This document shows positions 26,678-35,024 of a stretch of DNA of 64,000 bases, piece after piece. The notes under the pieces are model-generated. The model made no database searches. It was not told the origin of the DNA and saw only the letters and a list, made by a program, of their open reading frames with translations. How positions within the stretch are numbered: position 1 is the first letter of the stretch; each line of letters begins with the position of its first letter. The translations under genes were made by a program, and so were the position numbers. The DNA is from JACKCR01 sp041390305. GTDB taxonomy: Bacteria > Eisenbacteria > RBG-16-71-46 > CAIMUX01. The stretch spans positions 62,001 to 126,000 of the forward strand of contig JAWKQE010000006.1 of NCBI GenBank assembly GCA_041390305.1. The letters run 5' to 3'.

Positions 26678-27895
26678 ATGGCTGACGAGGTTGGATCAGA
26701 CCGGACTCACTGTGGGTACTTCGGGCGAGGTGTCTGCCGCTCCTGTGCCGAGATCACGCTTCCGTACGCGGAGCAGTGCCTCCGGAAGGGGGAGCACGCC
26801 CGCCTCTCCCTGAGTTCCCTGGGCGCGCGGTGCGTGGGATGCGAGTGGGAACCGGTCGTGGCCAGCGAGGTCGCCGGGTTCCGAAACCGCGCCAAGATGG
26901 TCGTCAGTGGGACCTCGGACCGGCCGCTGCTCGGGATCCTCGCCGAGGATCTGTCGGGAGTCGATCTCGGCGAGTGTCTGATCTGCGCGCAGGAGATACG
27001 CGCGGCGTTTCCGGCTCTGCGTGAGTTCATCGGTCGGGCGATGATTCCGCCCTACGACGTGAGCCGAAGGCGTGGCGAGCTGAAGTACGTCCTCGTCACG
27101 CTCGGTGCGGACGGCGCATTGATGGTGCGGTTCGTTCTCCGCAGCACGGAGGCAGAGGTCCGGATCCGCAAGCACATGAGTTGGCTCTGCAGTGAACTCC
27201 CGACGCTGAGCGTGGTCTCGATCAACCTCCAGCCCCGACATGCGGCGATCATCGAGGGCGATCGAGAGACGATCCTCCTCGGCGACATGTTGGCGATGCC
27301 GACCCGGCGCGGGCCGATCCTCCTACCGCCTGGTGCGTTCTTCCAGACCAACACCGGCGTGGCCGAACAGCTCTACGAGACCGCCGCGGAGTGGAGCCAC
27401 GCTCGTGGTGCACGATGCGCTGTGGACCTGTTCTGTGGAGTGGGAGGATTCGCGCTTCATCTCGGCGCGGTCGGGTTCTCCGCGGTCCGAGGTGTCGAAC
27501 TCCATCCTGCCGCCGTCGCTGCGGGTCGGAAGAGTGCGGCTCTCTGGGGGCTCGAGACGGTTTCCTTCGAGGCAGGGGATGCGACCGCACTAGGGAGAAG
27601 CGTCGGCCGTGTGTCCGGCGGGCCTTCGAGACACCAGGACCCGGCGCGGCCCAAGGCGGGGGAGGATGTCGATCTCGTCGTGGTCAATCCACCGCGACGG
27701 GGGCTGGGGCCTGAACTCGTGGCCGCGATCGACGGTTCGGCCGCAAGCCGCGTCATCTATTCCAGCTGCAATGTGGATAGCCTGGTGCGCGACCTCTCTC
27801 AGCTCTCCCGCTTCCGGGTCGAGCGCGCGCGGGTGTTCGACATGTTTCCACACACGAAGCACTACGAACTGCTGGTTGCGCTCACGCGGGAGTGA
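26678..27895 (+). CDS. rlmC: 23S rRNA (uracil-747-C5)-methyltransferase RlmC
   Basis: SAM-dependent rRNA methyltransferase with a 4Fe-4S cluster. The N-terminal cysteines C12-x7-C20-x2-C23, followed by a fourth near residue 107, match the RlmC cluster spacing. Further close matches to the enterobacterial protein are FRNRAKMVVSG, RRGELKYVLVTL, PGAFFQTNTGVAEQLY, DLFCGVGGFALH, VNPPRRGLG, YSSCN (catalytic Cys) and FDMFPHTKHYE. Length 405 is slightly longer than ~375, due to an insert before VDLVVVNPP (GGPSRHQDPARPKAGE). It ends only 19 nt from a convergent gene. Confidence 0.93.
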   Translation: MADEVGSDRTHCGYFGRGVCRSCAEITLPYAEQCLRKGEHARLSLSSLGARCVGCEWEPVVASEVAGFRNRAKMVVSGTSDRPLLGILAEDLSGVDLGECLICAQEIRAAFPALREFIGRAMIPPYDVSRRRGELKYVLVTLGADGALMVRFVLRSTEAEVRIRKHMSWLCSELPTLSVVSINLQPRHAAIIEGDRETILLGDMLAMPTRRGPILLPPGAFFQTNTGVAEQLYETAAEWSHARGARCAVDLFCGVGGFALHLGAVGFSAVRGVELHPAAVAAGRKSAALWGLETVSFEAGDATALGRSVGRVSGGPSRHQDPARPKAGEDVDLVVVNPPRRGLGPELVAAIDGSAASRVIYSSCNVDSLVRDLSQLSRFRVERARVFDMFPHTKHYELLVALTRE

Positions 27896-27914
27896 AGAGA
27901 GATGGGAGCGTCGG

Positions 27915-29069
27915 CTACTTGAGTCGTGGAGTGCCGACCCTGCCCAGGGCGGCTTGGAGTTCGCCGACGCGGCGTGACAGTTGCGTTCCCGCCGTCGACT
28001 CGATCTTCGCGACCTCTGCTAGCGCGTCATCCCGACGGCCTGCCTCGAAGAGCACGTACGCGAGGTCGAACCGGGCGACTGCGTCACCTGGATCGAGTTC
28101 GAGTGTGGCCCGTAGTTCGCGTTCTGCCCCGGCGAGATCGTTCTGGCGGTACTGCGCGATCGCGAGGAGGGTCCGGAGCTTCGGTTCGTCGGGGTGACGA
28201 TGGAGTGCCGAATCCAGCTCGGCACGAGCGATCCGGTTGCGACTCACGGAGAGTTCACCGGCGATGTTCCAGATCGTGGCATCGATCGCGGCCCGGCCGA
28301 CGTTCGATCCGTCACCCGACCCTGCTCCACGGGAGCCGGCGGCGAGGGGGTCCTCATCCAGGATGCCCTTCAGTGCCGGCGAGATCGAACTTCCGGAGCG
28401 GTACTGTGCGTCGTTGGCCGGTGTGTTCTCCGCGCCCGGGAGGATGAGGCCGGTTCTCGAGGCATCCGCCACCGCGGCACGCAGGATCTCCGGGGGAGCG
28501 TAGCTCGGTTCCTCCAGACCGACCGGTGGGCGGCTCAGGAACCACACACCCACGGCAGCGACGACGCCGGGGAGAGCGAGCCAACGAAGGATGCGGGGTA
28601 GCAGCGAAGGGCTGTGCGTCGTCGGGTCGGCTGCGGCCGTGGCCGCCTGCAGTTCCGCGCGACGCGTCCGGGCCCACTCCTCTCCCTGCCGCAGCGCGAG
28701 GGACCGGAGCTCCCCTTCGATCGGGGTGCGGGTCGAGCCCGACAACCAGCTGGCGCGAATCCGAACGGCTTCTTCGAGGGCCGCGGCGCACTCGTGGCAA
28801 TCGGCGAGGTGGTCGGCAGTGTGTGCGGGAATCCGAGTCGCGTCGACGCCGTCGGTCGGGCCCGGGAGCAGCATCTCACAGAGCGCGGCCAGGTCTTCCG
28901 AAGAGGGGTGACGACCGCCCCCGCCCTCACTGGGTCGGGAAGTGACGGCCGGGTTCGGCCCCGTGTCAGGACGCGATGGACGGGGTCGATTCACCTGGGA
29001 GCCGTTTCCGGTCGTGTGGACCCCGCGATTTCGAGGGTCTTCCCCAGTCGAGTTCGAGATGGGGTTCAT
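27915..29069 (-). CDS. ZAS-type membrane anti-sigma factor with TPR-like domain
   Basis: Likely inner-membrane regulator that holds the sigma factor encoded just upstream. Residues 87-94 show the zinc-binding anti-sigma signature H-x3-C-x2-C (HLADCHEC). One membrane helix lies at ~162-178 (RWLALPGVVAAVGVWFL). The outer part contains a Gly/Ser-rich linker and two or three TPR-like helices (HPDEPKLRTLLAIAQYRQND; DPGDAVARFDLAYVLFEAGR). Its ATG overlaps the sigma stop codon (ATGA), a usual arrangement for cognate pairs. The first ~80 residues are disordered and rich in Pro/Gly/Arg. The periplasmic TPR region would be the sensor; this is inference. Confidence 0.78.
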   Translation of the reverse strand: MNPISNSTGEDPRNRGVHTTGNGSQVNRPRPSRPDTGPNPAVTSRPSEGGGGRHPSSEDLAALCEMLLPGPTDGVDATRIPAHTADHLADCHECAAALEEAVRIRASWLSGSTRTPIEGELRSLALRQGEEWARTRRAELQAATAAADPTTHSPSLLPRILRWLALPGVVAAVGVWFLSRPPVGLEEPSYAPPEILRAAVADASRTGLILPGAENTPANDAQYRSGSSISPALKGILDEDPLAAGSRGAGSGDGSNVGRAAIDATIWNIAGELSVSRNRIARAELDSALHRHPDEPKLRTLLAIAQYRQNDLAGAERELRATLELDPGDAVARFDLAYVLFEAGRRDDALAEVAKIESTAGTQLSRRVGELQAALGRVGTPRLK

Positions 29070-29947
29070 TGCGTCTGACCTCGTTTCCCGTGGGTGGTTG
29101 CCTTTTCTTTGGTCGACTCTCGTGGCTCGATTCCCGGTCCCGATTCCCCTGCCTCGTCGATCCATCGCCGCAAGCGGGCGAGGGCCCGGTCGGCGATCGA
29201 ATAGACCTTCCGAGGGCCGCTCAGGCCGAGATGGGACGCTGCTTCCTTGGCCGACATGTTCTCGTGGTACCGAAGCCTCAGAACGTCGTGTTCCTCCTGG
29301 GGGAGACGGCCGACGAGGTCGGCCACGTCCGGGCCGCCATTGGTCTCGATGGGGAGTTCCTGCTGGTCGGCGTGGATGTCTTCGGCCCGGAGTTGTTCGT
29401 GGTCCACGTACTCGAGCAGACGGGCGCTCATCCCTGGGATCGTGGCCGCGCGGCATCCGTAGGCGAGCCGCCGTTTCACATGAGGATCGAGATGGGTCTC
29501 CACCCTGTCTACGGTGGCGAGGAGATCCTCCAAGGCGAGCGCCTGGCCGTCACCCGCGAGCCTCGAAGACACCGCATCGATCGGAAGTCCTTCCACGAAG
29601 TGCAGTTGGAAGACCTTCCGTTCCAAGTCCCCGAGCTGTTCGATCGCGACCGGAACTCGGTTCCTGCCGAGCTTGGCGCGGAGATAGTCGAGCGTCTTCC
29701 CCCGGGCCACGACGCCGAGCCAGGTCGAGAGAGACGCCCGGCCTTCGTACGTAGCGAACGACTGCTTGTAGAGCGTTTCGAGGACCTGGACGAACACGGT
29801 CTGGACTTCGTCTTCGTCACCGTAGAGGTGCTTCCGGATCACCGCATGGATCAGCGCCGCATACTCGTGCACGAACTGGTGCCAGGCGTCGACCGACCCA
29901 GAGAGGATCGATTGGACGCGCTGGTGATCATCTTCGTGCTCGAGCAT
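29066..29947 (-). CDS. RNA polymerase sigma-70 family (ECF-like) sigma factor
   Basis: Directs RNA polymerase to a specific promoter set. Region 2-like helices lie at ~15-85 (AWHQFVHEYAALIHAVIRKH; EVQTVFVQVLETLYK; STWLGVVARGKTLDYLRAK). Region 4 lies at ~215-275 (LPQEEHDVLRLRYHENMSAK; EAASHLGLSGPRKVYSIADR). At 293 residues it is longer than simple ECF factors because of a ~110-residue middle part containing a second helical array. I chose ATG 29947, where the family-like sequence starts; the frame stays open to 30640 but the upstream part has no sigma features. It diverges from the CHAT-protein gene across 230 bp. Confidence 0.82.
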   Translation of the reverse strand: MLEHEDDHQRVQSILSGSVDAWHQFVHEYAALIHAVIRKHLYGDEDEVQTVFVQVLETLYKQSFATYEGRASLSTWLGVVARGKTLDYLRAKLGRNRVPVAIEQLGDLERKVFQLHFVEGLPIDAVSSRLAGDGQALALEDLLATVDRVETHLDPHVKRRLAYGCRAATIPGMSARLLEYVDHEQLRAEDIHADQQELPIETNGGPDVADLVGRLPQEEHDVLRLRYHENMSAKEAASHLGLSGPRKVYSIADRALARLRRWIDEAGESGPGIEPRESTKEKATTHGKRGQTQ

Positions 29948-30177
29948 GTTGTTTCCACTTTCACGTGGGAATCCCGGGACGAGATCCGACTCTAGTGACG
30001 GGGCGGAGTCAAGGGGAGGTAGTAGCCCTACCGATCCTAGGAAACGTCGTCCCGGCTTGTCCAGGCCACGTGTGGCGGGACAGCGGAAAATCGGAGTCCG
30101 ATGGGGAGGTGTGCGGCCAGAGGGGGGATGCTGCCTGCCCATCGGTCTTTTTTTGTGTGTTGTGCTAGATTCCGGCA

Positions 30178-32907
30178 ATGGCAGAGCGACCCCCAGCCAC
30201 CGAGCGCTTTCGTCAGACGCAAGGGACGTTGCCGGATCGTCGTCAGTTCTTCCCCGCATCTCTCGCCACGCTACTGATCCACCTGTGGATGGTGGCATCT
30301 GTCCTCGTACTCGCCTCCTGTTCAGATCGAAACGACCCGCAGACCCTGATCGGTGCGGTCCCGTCGATTCCGCTCGATGTCGTCCAACACCTTCTCGAGG
30401 ACGACGAGCCCGAGTTCGAGACCTTCTCCCGGGACCTCGGTGCGCGCGGTCTCGAGTTGCTCGAGGAGGATCTCTGGCGGGCGTCGCTGGATGCGACGTC
30501 ACCCCGCGCGTTCGCCCTGGCCTGCCGAAGTCTCGAGCGGGTGACACAGAGCCGGAGCCGCATCTTCGGGATCGAAGGTGCCCCTGAGGTCTCCGTTTGG
30601 GTTCGGGCGGCGACTCCCGAGGGGCGCGCGCGCGTCGCACGGCTTCTCGCGGAACGCGACACGATCCGGTTCGAGGACGCGTCGCTCGTGGAGGACAAGG
30701 CGCGGTTGGACGACATCGTCGCGGAACTCGAGGCCGAGGGACTCCTGGGCGAGGCCATTCGCACGTCTCTGCGTCGTCTCGAGAAGGGGCGGGAGTTGCC
30801 GGAGCAGGCAGAGGAAATCAGTCGGCGTGCCCTTGCCGCGGCCCGGCGTGCCGGCCGACCGGACCTCGCCTGCGACGCGCTCGGCCGTTTGGCTCTTCGC
30901 TACGTGTCCAACGGGCCGTTCGACTCTCTGCATGTCTGCATGGGAGAGGCGATCGACATCGCGAGGACGCACAGGCTTCCCGTAAGGCTCGGCGGACTCA
31001 CCGGTGTCTACGCGAACTACTTCCACCTTGTGGGGCGAGAGGGACTCGCCACGGAGCTTCGTGAGGAGAGTGTCGCATGTGGACGGGAGTTTCGCGGGGG
31101 GGCGGAACAGCTCGACGTGCTCGAGATGATGGTGGCGGATCACTCGGGGTACGGACAGTGGGAGTTGGTCGAGAGGGATCTCGGGCGGGTGGAAGAGGTC
31201 GTGCGTTCCGTGCCCGACTGCATGGAGGCGCCGATCGCGCGCCGATCGTTGGAATCGATCCGGTTCCAGCAGGCCTCGTTTCTCATGCGTGACGGGCGGA
31301 CGGCGGCAGCGGATTCGGTCTACCGCTCGATGGATCCGTCGCCGCTCGTGACCGATCGTTGGGCGCGTGACCTCCTGGCAGCGGGCCGGCCCGAGGAGGC
31401 CCTCGCGGTGCTGGCCAAGACCCCTGTCCCTAAGGGGAAGCCAACTTGGAGGAGTGGAAACCTCCTTCTCGACGCGGCCGATGCCTACCTCCAGCTGGGC
31501 GATCTGGGGGAGGTCGAAGCCGTTCTCGCCCGGCTGGACGAACAGGACCGGACTCCCACGAATCCTTGGCTGAGGTTCGAACGCGAGCTGCTCGAGGCCA
31601 GGTACGAGTTCGCGAAGGGGAGTTGGGACGGAGTCGAACGCGAGCTCGCCGGGGCAGAACGAGAGTTCGAGGTGATGACGGCGTCCGATCCCACGGGAGC
31701 GGCGCTCTACCTCTTGCGGACTTGGGCGGCCCGGCTACGTCAGGAGAGACGACGTCTGGCGCGTCCTGGTCTCGAGGCGTCCTACCTGGCTGCATTCGAT
31801 GACGTGAGAGTCGCGGGGGCCGTCCGCTCGTGGAGCGAGAGGACCAGGGGGGTCTTCCTCCTCTACGAAGAGATGGACGACAGGATGCTCCGGTGGACGG
31901 CGGACTTGGACGGTCTCGTCTGTGACACCCTCTCCATCTCGCCGGAGGAGTTGCGGATCCGCGTGGTGGAAGTGCAGTCGCTCCTCGGATCGGATCCGGC
32001 TGCGGTCGATGCTCCAGTTCCGGCGCGACTGGTGGCGATGCTGACTTCCCTGCGCGAACTCCTCCTTCCCGAGGGGCTGGAGGGAATGGAGGCTCCGTTA
32101 CTCATCAGTGTGACCGGTACTCTTCGCCTCCTGCCGTTCGAAGCGCTTCCCATCGCCGGTACGACCTACACGCCGATCCTGATGCGCCATGAGGTTGCCT
32201 ACCTCCGTCTCCAGCGGGACGTGTCGTACCCCGACTACGACTGGCGGGGAAGGCCGCGGACGAGAGGCCTGGCTCCCGCGCCGGGACTGATCGTCACCCA
32301 GCCGCACCTGCCAAAGGAGATTCGTCGTCGGTACGGGGGGCTGGTGGACCTCGTCGGCGGAGACCGCGAGGCGCAACACCTGCGCGCACTCTCGTCGGGA
32401 GCCCAGGTCCTCGAGGGAGCGGACGCTTCGCAGGAACGTCTCCGTTCCTGCTGGGACGGCGCGGAGTTCATCTACTTCGCCACACACGTGGTGCGGGACC
32501 CCGAGAACCCGTTCTGGACTTTCCTGCCCGTGGCGGCGCCGCCTCGCGCCGCGCCGGACGAGTCACGCCTCGAAGTGATCGACATCCTGCACGCGAGACT
32601 CGGGCTCACGAAGTTGGTGGTGCTGTCCGGGTGCGCGAGTGGCGCGCCTCACGTCGCGCCGGGAAATGTCTCACCGAGCCTGGCCGACGCTTTCCTCGAC
32701 GCCGGGGCGGAGAAAGTGGTCCAGACTTTCTGGAACGTCCACGATGAGGAATCGACCGAGCTGATGATCCGCTTCCAGGATGCGTGGCTTCGCGACGGCC
32801 TCGATCCCGTCGCCGCGCTCGCCCGGGCGCGGCGCGAGCGCTTCGAGTCGGGCGTCACCCACCCGTTCTACTGGGCGGCCTACGCCGTGCAGATGACATC
32901 GCCCTGA
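30178..32907 (+). CDS. CHAT-domain (caspase-like) protease, predicted lipoprotein
   Basis: Cysteine-protease-fold protein. An N-terminal hydrophobic stretch ends in the lipobox VLASC with Cys48, so it is predicted to be membrane-anchored. Residues ~60-560 are helical, TPR-like. The C-terminal CHAT domain (~650-905) contains the catalytic pair: His770 in YFATHVV and Cys819 in VLSGCASG, and the final FYWAAYAV helix. CHAT domains cut specific partner proteins in gasdermin and caspase-type systems; the partner here is unknown. The gene diverges from the sigma/anti-sigma operon. No Shine-Dalgarno is seen; a TGCTAGAT -10-like element ends 8 nt before the ATG, so the mRNA may be almost leaderless. 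Confidence 0.88.
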   Translation: MAERPPATERFRQTQGTLPDRRQFFPASLATLLIHLWMVASVLVLASCSDRNDPQTLIGAVPSIPLDVVQHLLEDDEPEFETFSRDLGARGLELLEEDLWRASLDATSPRAFALACRSLERVTQSRSRIFGIEGAPEVSVWVRAATPEGRARVARLLAERDTIRFEDASLVEDKARLDDIVAELEAEGLLGEAIRTSLRRLEKGRELPEQAEEISRRALAAARRAGRPDLACDALGRLALRYVSNGPFDSLHVCMGEAIDIARTHRLPVRLGGLTGVYANYFHLVGREGLATELREESVACGREFRGGAEQLDVLEMMVADHSGYGQWELVERDLGRVEEVVRSVPDCMEAPIARRSLESIRFQQASFLMRDGRTAAADSVYRSMDPSPLVTDRWARDLLAAGRPEEALAVLAKTPVPKGKPTWRSGNLLLDAADAYLQLGDLGEVEAVLARLDEQDRTPTNPWLRFERELLEARYEFAKGSWDGVERELAGAEREFEVMTASDPTGAALYLLRTWAARLRQERRRLARPGLEASYLAAFDDVRVAGAVRSWSERTRGVFLLYEEMDDRMLRWTADLDGLVCDTLSISPEELRIRVVEVQSLLGSDPAAVDAPVPARLVAMLTSLRELLLPEGLEGMEAPLLISVTGTLRLLPFEALPIAGTTYTPILMRHEVAYLRLQRDVSYPDYDWRGRPRTRGLAPAPGLIVTQPHLPKEIRRRYGGLVDLVGGDREAQHLRALSSGAQVLEGADASQERLRSCWDGAEFIYFATHVVRDPENPFWTFLPVAAPPRAAPDESRLEVIDILHARLGLTKLVVLSGCASGAPHVAPGNVSPSLADAFLDAGAEKVVQTFWNVHDEESTELMIRFQDAWLRDGLDPVAALARARRERFESGVTHPFYWAAYAVQMTSP

Positions 32908-32949
32908 CCTCGCGCCGAGTGATCGCGCCGTGGTCTTTCGTCGTCTCGC

Positions 32950-33882
32950 TCAACTCGCCGAGATCGAGGTGCCGAGGACTGCGTCTCCGCGGAGACGTGC
33001 CTCGAGTCGTCCCGGCTCGAGGCCGGAGAGGATGACGGTGTCGCGCTGGGCGTCAGCGATCCGCTGGATCTCTTCGAGCTTCCCTTCCATGCCGCCGGTC
33101 ACGTCCGCACGGGGTTCGTCACGGCGGCGCTCGTCACCGCGACGCTCGTCAGCACAACGCTCGTCACCGTGACGTTCGGACCTTGGACGGCGGGCTTCGA
33201 GAGCGCGATCCACTCCGGGTTCCGGTTCGCCGGGCGTCCGTATCCATCCCGTGGACAGGTCGAGTCGGTCGATGAGGATCGCTTCTGGGCTCTCCGGATC
33301 TCGGTCGTAGACTCCATCCACGTCCGTCACGAAGGTGACGCGCTCCGGCTCCGACTGCCGACAGATCTCCACCATGACGCGGTCCCCCGAGATGACGTGT
33401 GGTCCCTTCACTGCATCCAGGATCACGTCTCCGCAGGTCAGCGGAACGAGTCCCTGGGAAGTAGCGCGTAGGAACTCGGTCAGGTCGGGACGCTCCAGCC
33501 TCCCGTTCTGCATGCGAAGAAAGCCGGCCCCCGGGAGTGAGACGGCGGGGATGCCGACTTCGACGAGGGTTTCCAGGAGCATCAGGTGGAGACGCCTCAC
33601 TTCGGCCTGTACGGTGACGACGGACTGGCGCAGCGACGGCAGCGGTGCCGAGGAGGAGGTGGCGCGGCCGAGGACGGGGAGTGCGGAAGACGATGCGCGC
33701 GGATGGCCGAACGAGCCCGCCCCGTGAACGATGACGATGCCCGCGCCAGACTGCCACCGTTCTTCGGGCACGCCTTCCAGGATCTCTCTCGCGAGACGAC
33801 GGAGGACGTCCTCTCTCAGACGGTAGGGTGTCCGCTTGTCCGTCAGGACCGAACCACCCAGCTTGATCAGGTCGAAGATCAC
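32950..33882 (-). CDS. Isopentenyl phosphate kinase (amino acid kinase family)
   Basis: Converts isopentenyl phosphate to isopentenyl diphosphate with ATP, the last step of an alternative mevalonate route. Features: LIKLGGSVLTDKRTPYR at the start, HGAGSFGHP (with the phosphate-binding His), GDVILD, SGDRVMVEI and FVTDVDGVYDRDP. The family's DVTGGM element is present, but it is preceded by an extra Arg/Asp/Glu-rich loop encoded by a 15-bp tandem repeat. I prefer GTG 33882, which gives the usual few residues before LKLGGS; an in-frame GTG at 33927 also exists but abuts a long hairpin. No mevalonate gene is in the window. Confidence 0.82.
   Translation of the reverse strand: MIFDLIKLGGSVLTDKRTPYRLREDVLRRLAREILEGVPEERWQSGAGIVIVHGAGSFGHPRASSSALPVLGRATSSSAPLPSLRQSVVTVQAEVRRLHLMLLETLVEVGIPAVSLPGAGFLRMQNGRLERPDLTEFLRATSQGLVPLTCGDVILDAVKGPHVISGDRVMVEICRQSEPERVTFVTDVDGVYDRDPESPEAILIDRLDLSTGWIRTPGEPEPGVDRALEARRPRSERHGDERCADERRGDERRRDEPRADVTGGMEGKLEEIQRIADAQRDTVILSGLEPGRLEARLRGDAVLGTSISAS
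33121..33180 (-). repeat. Four 15-bp tandem units inside the isopentenyl phosphate kinase gene
   Basis: Units of + strand consensus ACCGCGACGCTCGTC repeat in frame at 33121, 33136, 33151 and 33166. They encode a run of GDERR-like pentads just before the conserved DVTGGM stretch. Multiples of 15 keep the frame. Confidence 0.75.
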
Positions 33883-33929
33883 GACGTATGCACCGTCTCC
33901 CAGAAGGGCGATGACCGTCGGAAGCACGC

Positions 33930-33984
33930 GCGCTCCGCGATCGATTCGTCCTACCGGACGGTAGCCGAATCGATCGCGGAGCGC
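33930..33984 (-). terminator. Very strong 55-nt hairpin after the barrel gene
   Basis: A 19-bp perfect arm (GCGCTCCGCGATCGATTCG with its complement at 33966-33984) is followed by a bulge and a 6-bp CTACCG/CGGTAG helix with a two-base loop. It begins 22 nt past the barrel gene stop and precedes the isopentenyl phosphate kinase start on the same strand. It probably ends or protects the barrel transcript. Confidence 0.7.
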
Positions 33985-34005
33985 ATCCCGGGTTGTCGGT
34001 CCGGA

Positions 34006-34650
34006 TCAGAAGTTGAACTCGAACCGGGCTCCCCACGTATGGTTCGTAGCGCTTCCGTCCAGCTCCATCGGGCCGAGAGGGAGATCGACTTCGTCCCTCT
34101 CGAAGTTCACGACTCCGTAGCGATAGTCGAACCCAACCGTCCACCGACGGCTGACCGCGAAGTCGACGCCACCGCCGAAGGAGGCTACGGAGCCTTCCAG
34201 CTCTTCCAGGTCATCGTCGTCCGGTCCGACGCCGAGGAAGGCACCGCCCACGGAGCCGGCGATGTACGGTTGCACGCTCCCCTCCGCCTTGAATCGCGAG
34301 AGCACTTCGATCCGGGCCTCCCCGTACGCGGCCTCGACGTCCGGATCACCGGTCTCGAGATCGAGTCCGGAGAAGACGAGGTCGACCTGGAGGTGCGGAT
34401 TGAAGGTGTAGCCGGCGCGGAGGAACCCACCCTCGGCATCAGGGTCGAGAGAAACTCCGCCTTCGGCGAGGCCGGACTCGAGTTGGTCCGAGAGGTCCAG
34501 ATGGCCGGCGCCGAAACCCAGGCCGACATGGAAACCGTTGGCGAGAGCGGGGGCCGACGCCCAGGCGAGTGAGCAGAGACCGAGTGCGAGAGCGAGGGAG
34601 ATCGTGTGCCGTCGGGGCGTCCGATCGAGAGTCGAGGTGCGGTTCGTCAT
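34006..34650 (-). CDS. Outer-membrane beta-barrel protein
   Basis: Small porin-like barrel of the OmpW/opacity type. Signal peptide residues 1-38 end in ASAPALANG. The rest has alternating strands with aromatic ends, for example FLRAGYTFNPHLQVDLVFSG, AEGSVQPYIAGSVGGAFLGV and RRWTVGFDYRYGVVNF. The C-terminus is GARFEFNF, the terminal Phe being typical for BAM recognition. GGAGG is 6 nt before the ATG. Function is not predictable. Confidence 0.85.
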   Translation of the reverse strand: MTNRTSTLDRTPRRHTISLALALGLCSLAWASAPALANGFHVGLGFGAGHLDLSDQLESGLAEGGVSLDPDAEGGFLRAGYTFNPHLQVDLVFSGLDLETGDPDVEAAYGEARIEVLSRFKAEGSVQPYIAGSVGGAFLGVGPDDDDLEELEGSVASFGGGVDFAVSRRWTVGFDYRYGVVNFERDEVDLPLGPMELDGSATNHTWGARFEFNF

Positions 34651-35024
34651 TTCCAACCTCCGAGGTTCTTCGTCTGGTTCATCGAGTCTGGGGGAGGAGG
34701 CGAGGCTCCTTCCGTTGCCGTTCGTTGGAGGAGATGCAGCTGTCGTGCCGAACCGCGGGCCTTTCGCGTTTGCGCTTGGCTCGAGACCCTCTCGCGGACC
34801 GGGGTGCGGCGGCAACCGTTAGTGGGTGTGTGTTTTACGGCGCGGTACGGCTGCCGTTCGCGGGCGGCGCAGAGGCCGCGGGGTCGGCGTTCGAGCGTAC
34901 GCGGCACGCGTGGCGTCGGTGGCACACGTGTGACGGCACAGCACGGTCACGACCGGTGGGCGGTCCTGGCGCAGTCTCCCGCGCGAGCGGTCAGGCGACG
35001 CGAGCGATGAGATACCGGGGGCGG
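34651..35024. other. Gene-free spacer upstream of the barrel gene
   Basis: This 374-bp gap separates two minus-strand genes. It should contain the barrel promoter and the 3' end of the pullulanase transcript. I see no clear terminator and no coding region; the open frames here are GC-rich and lack domain content. Confidence 0.4.
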
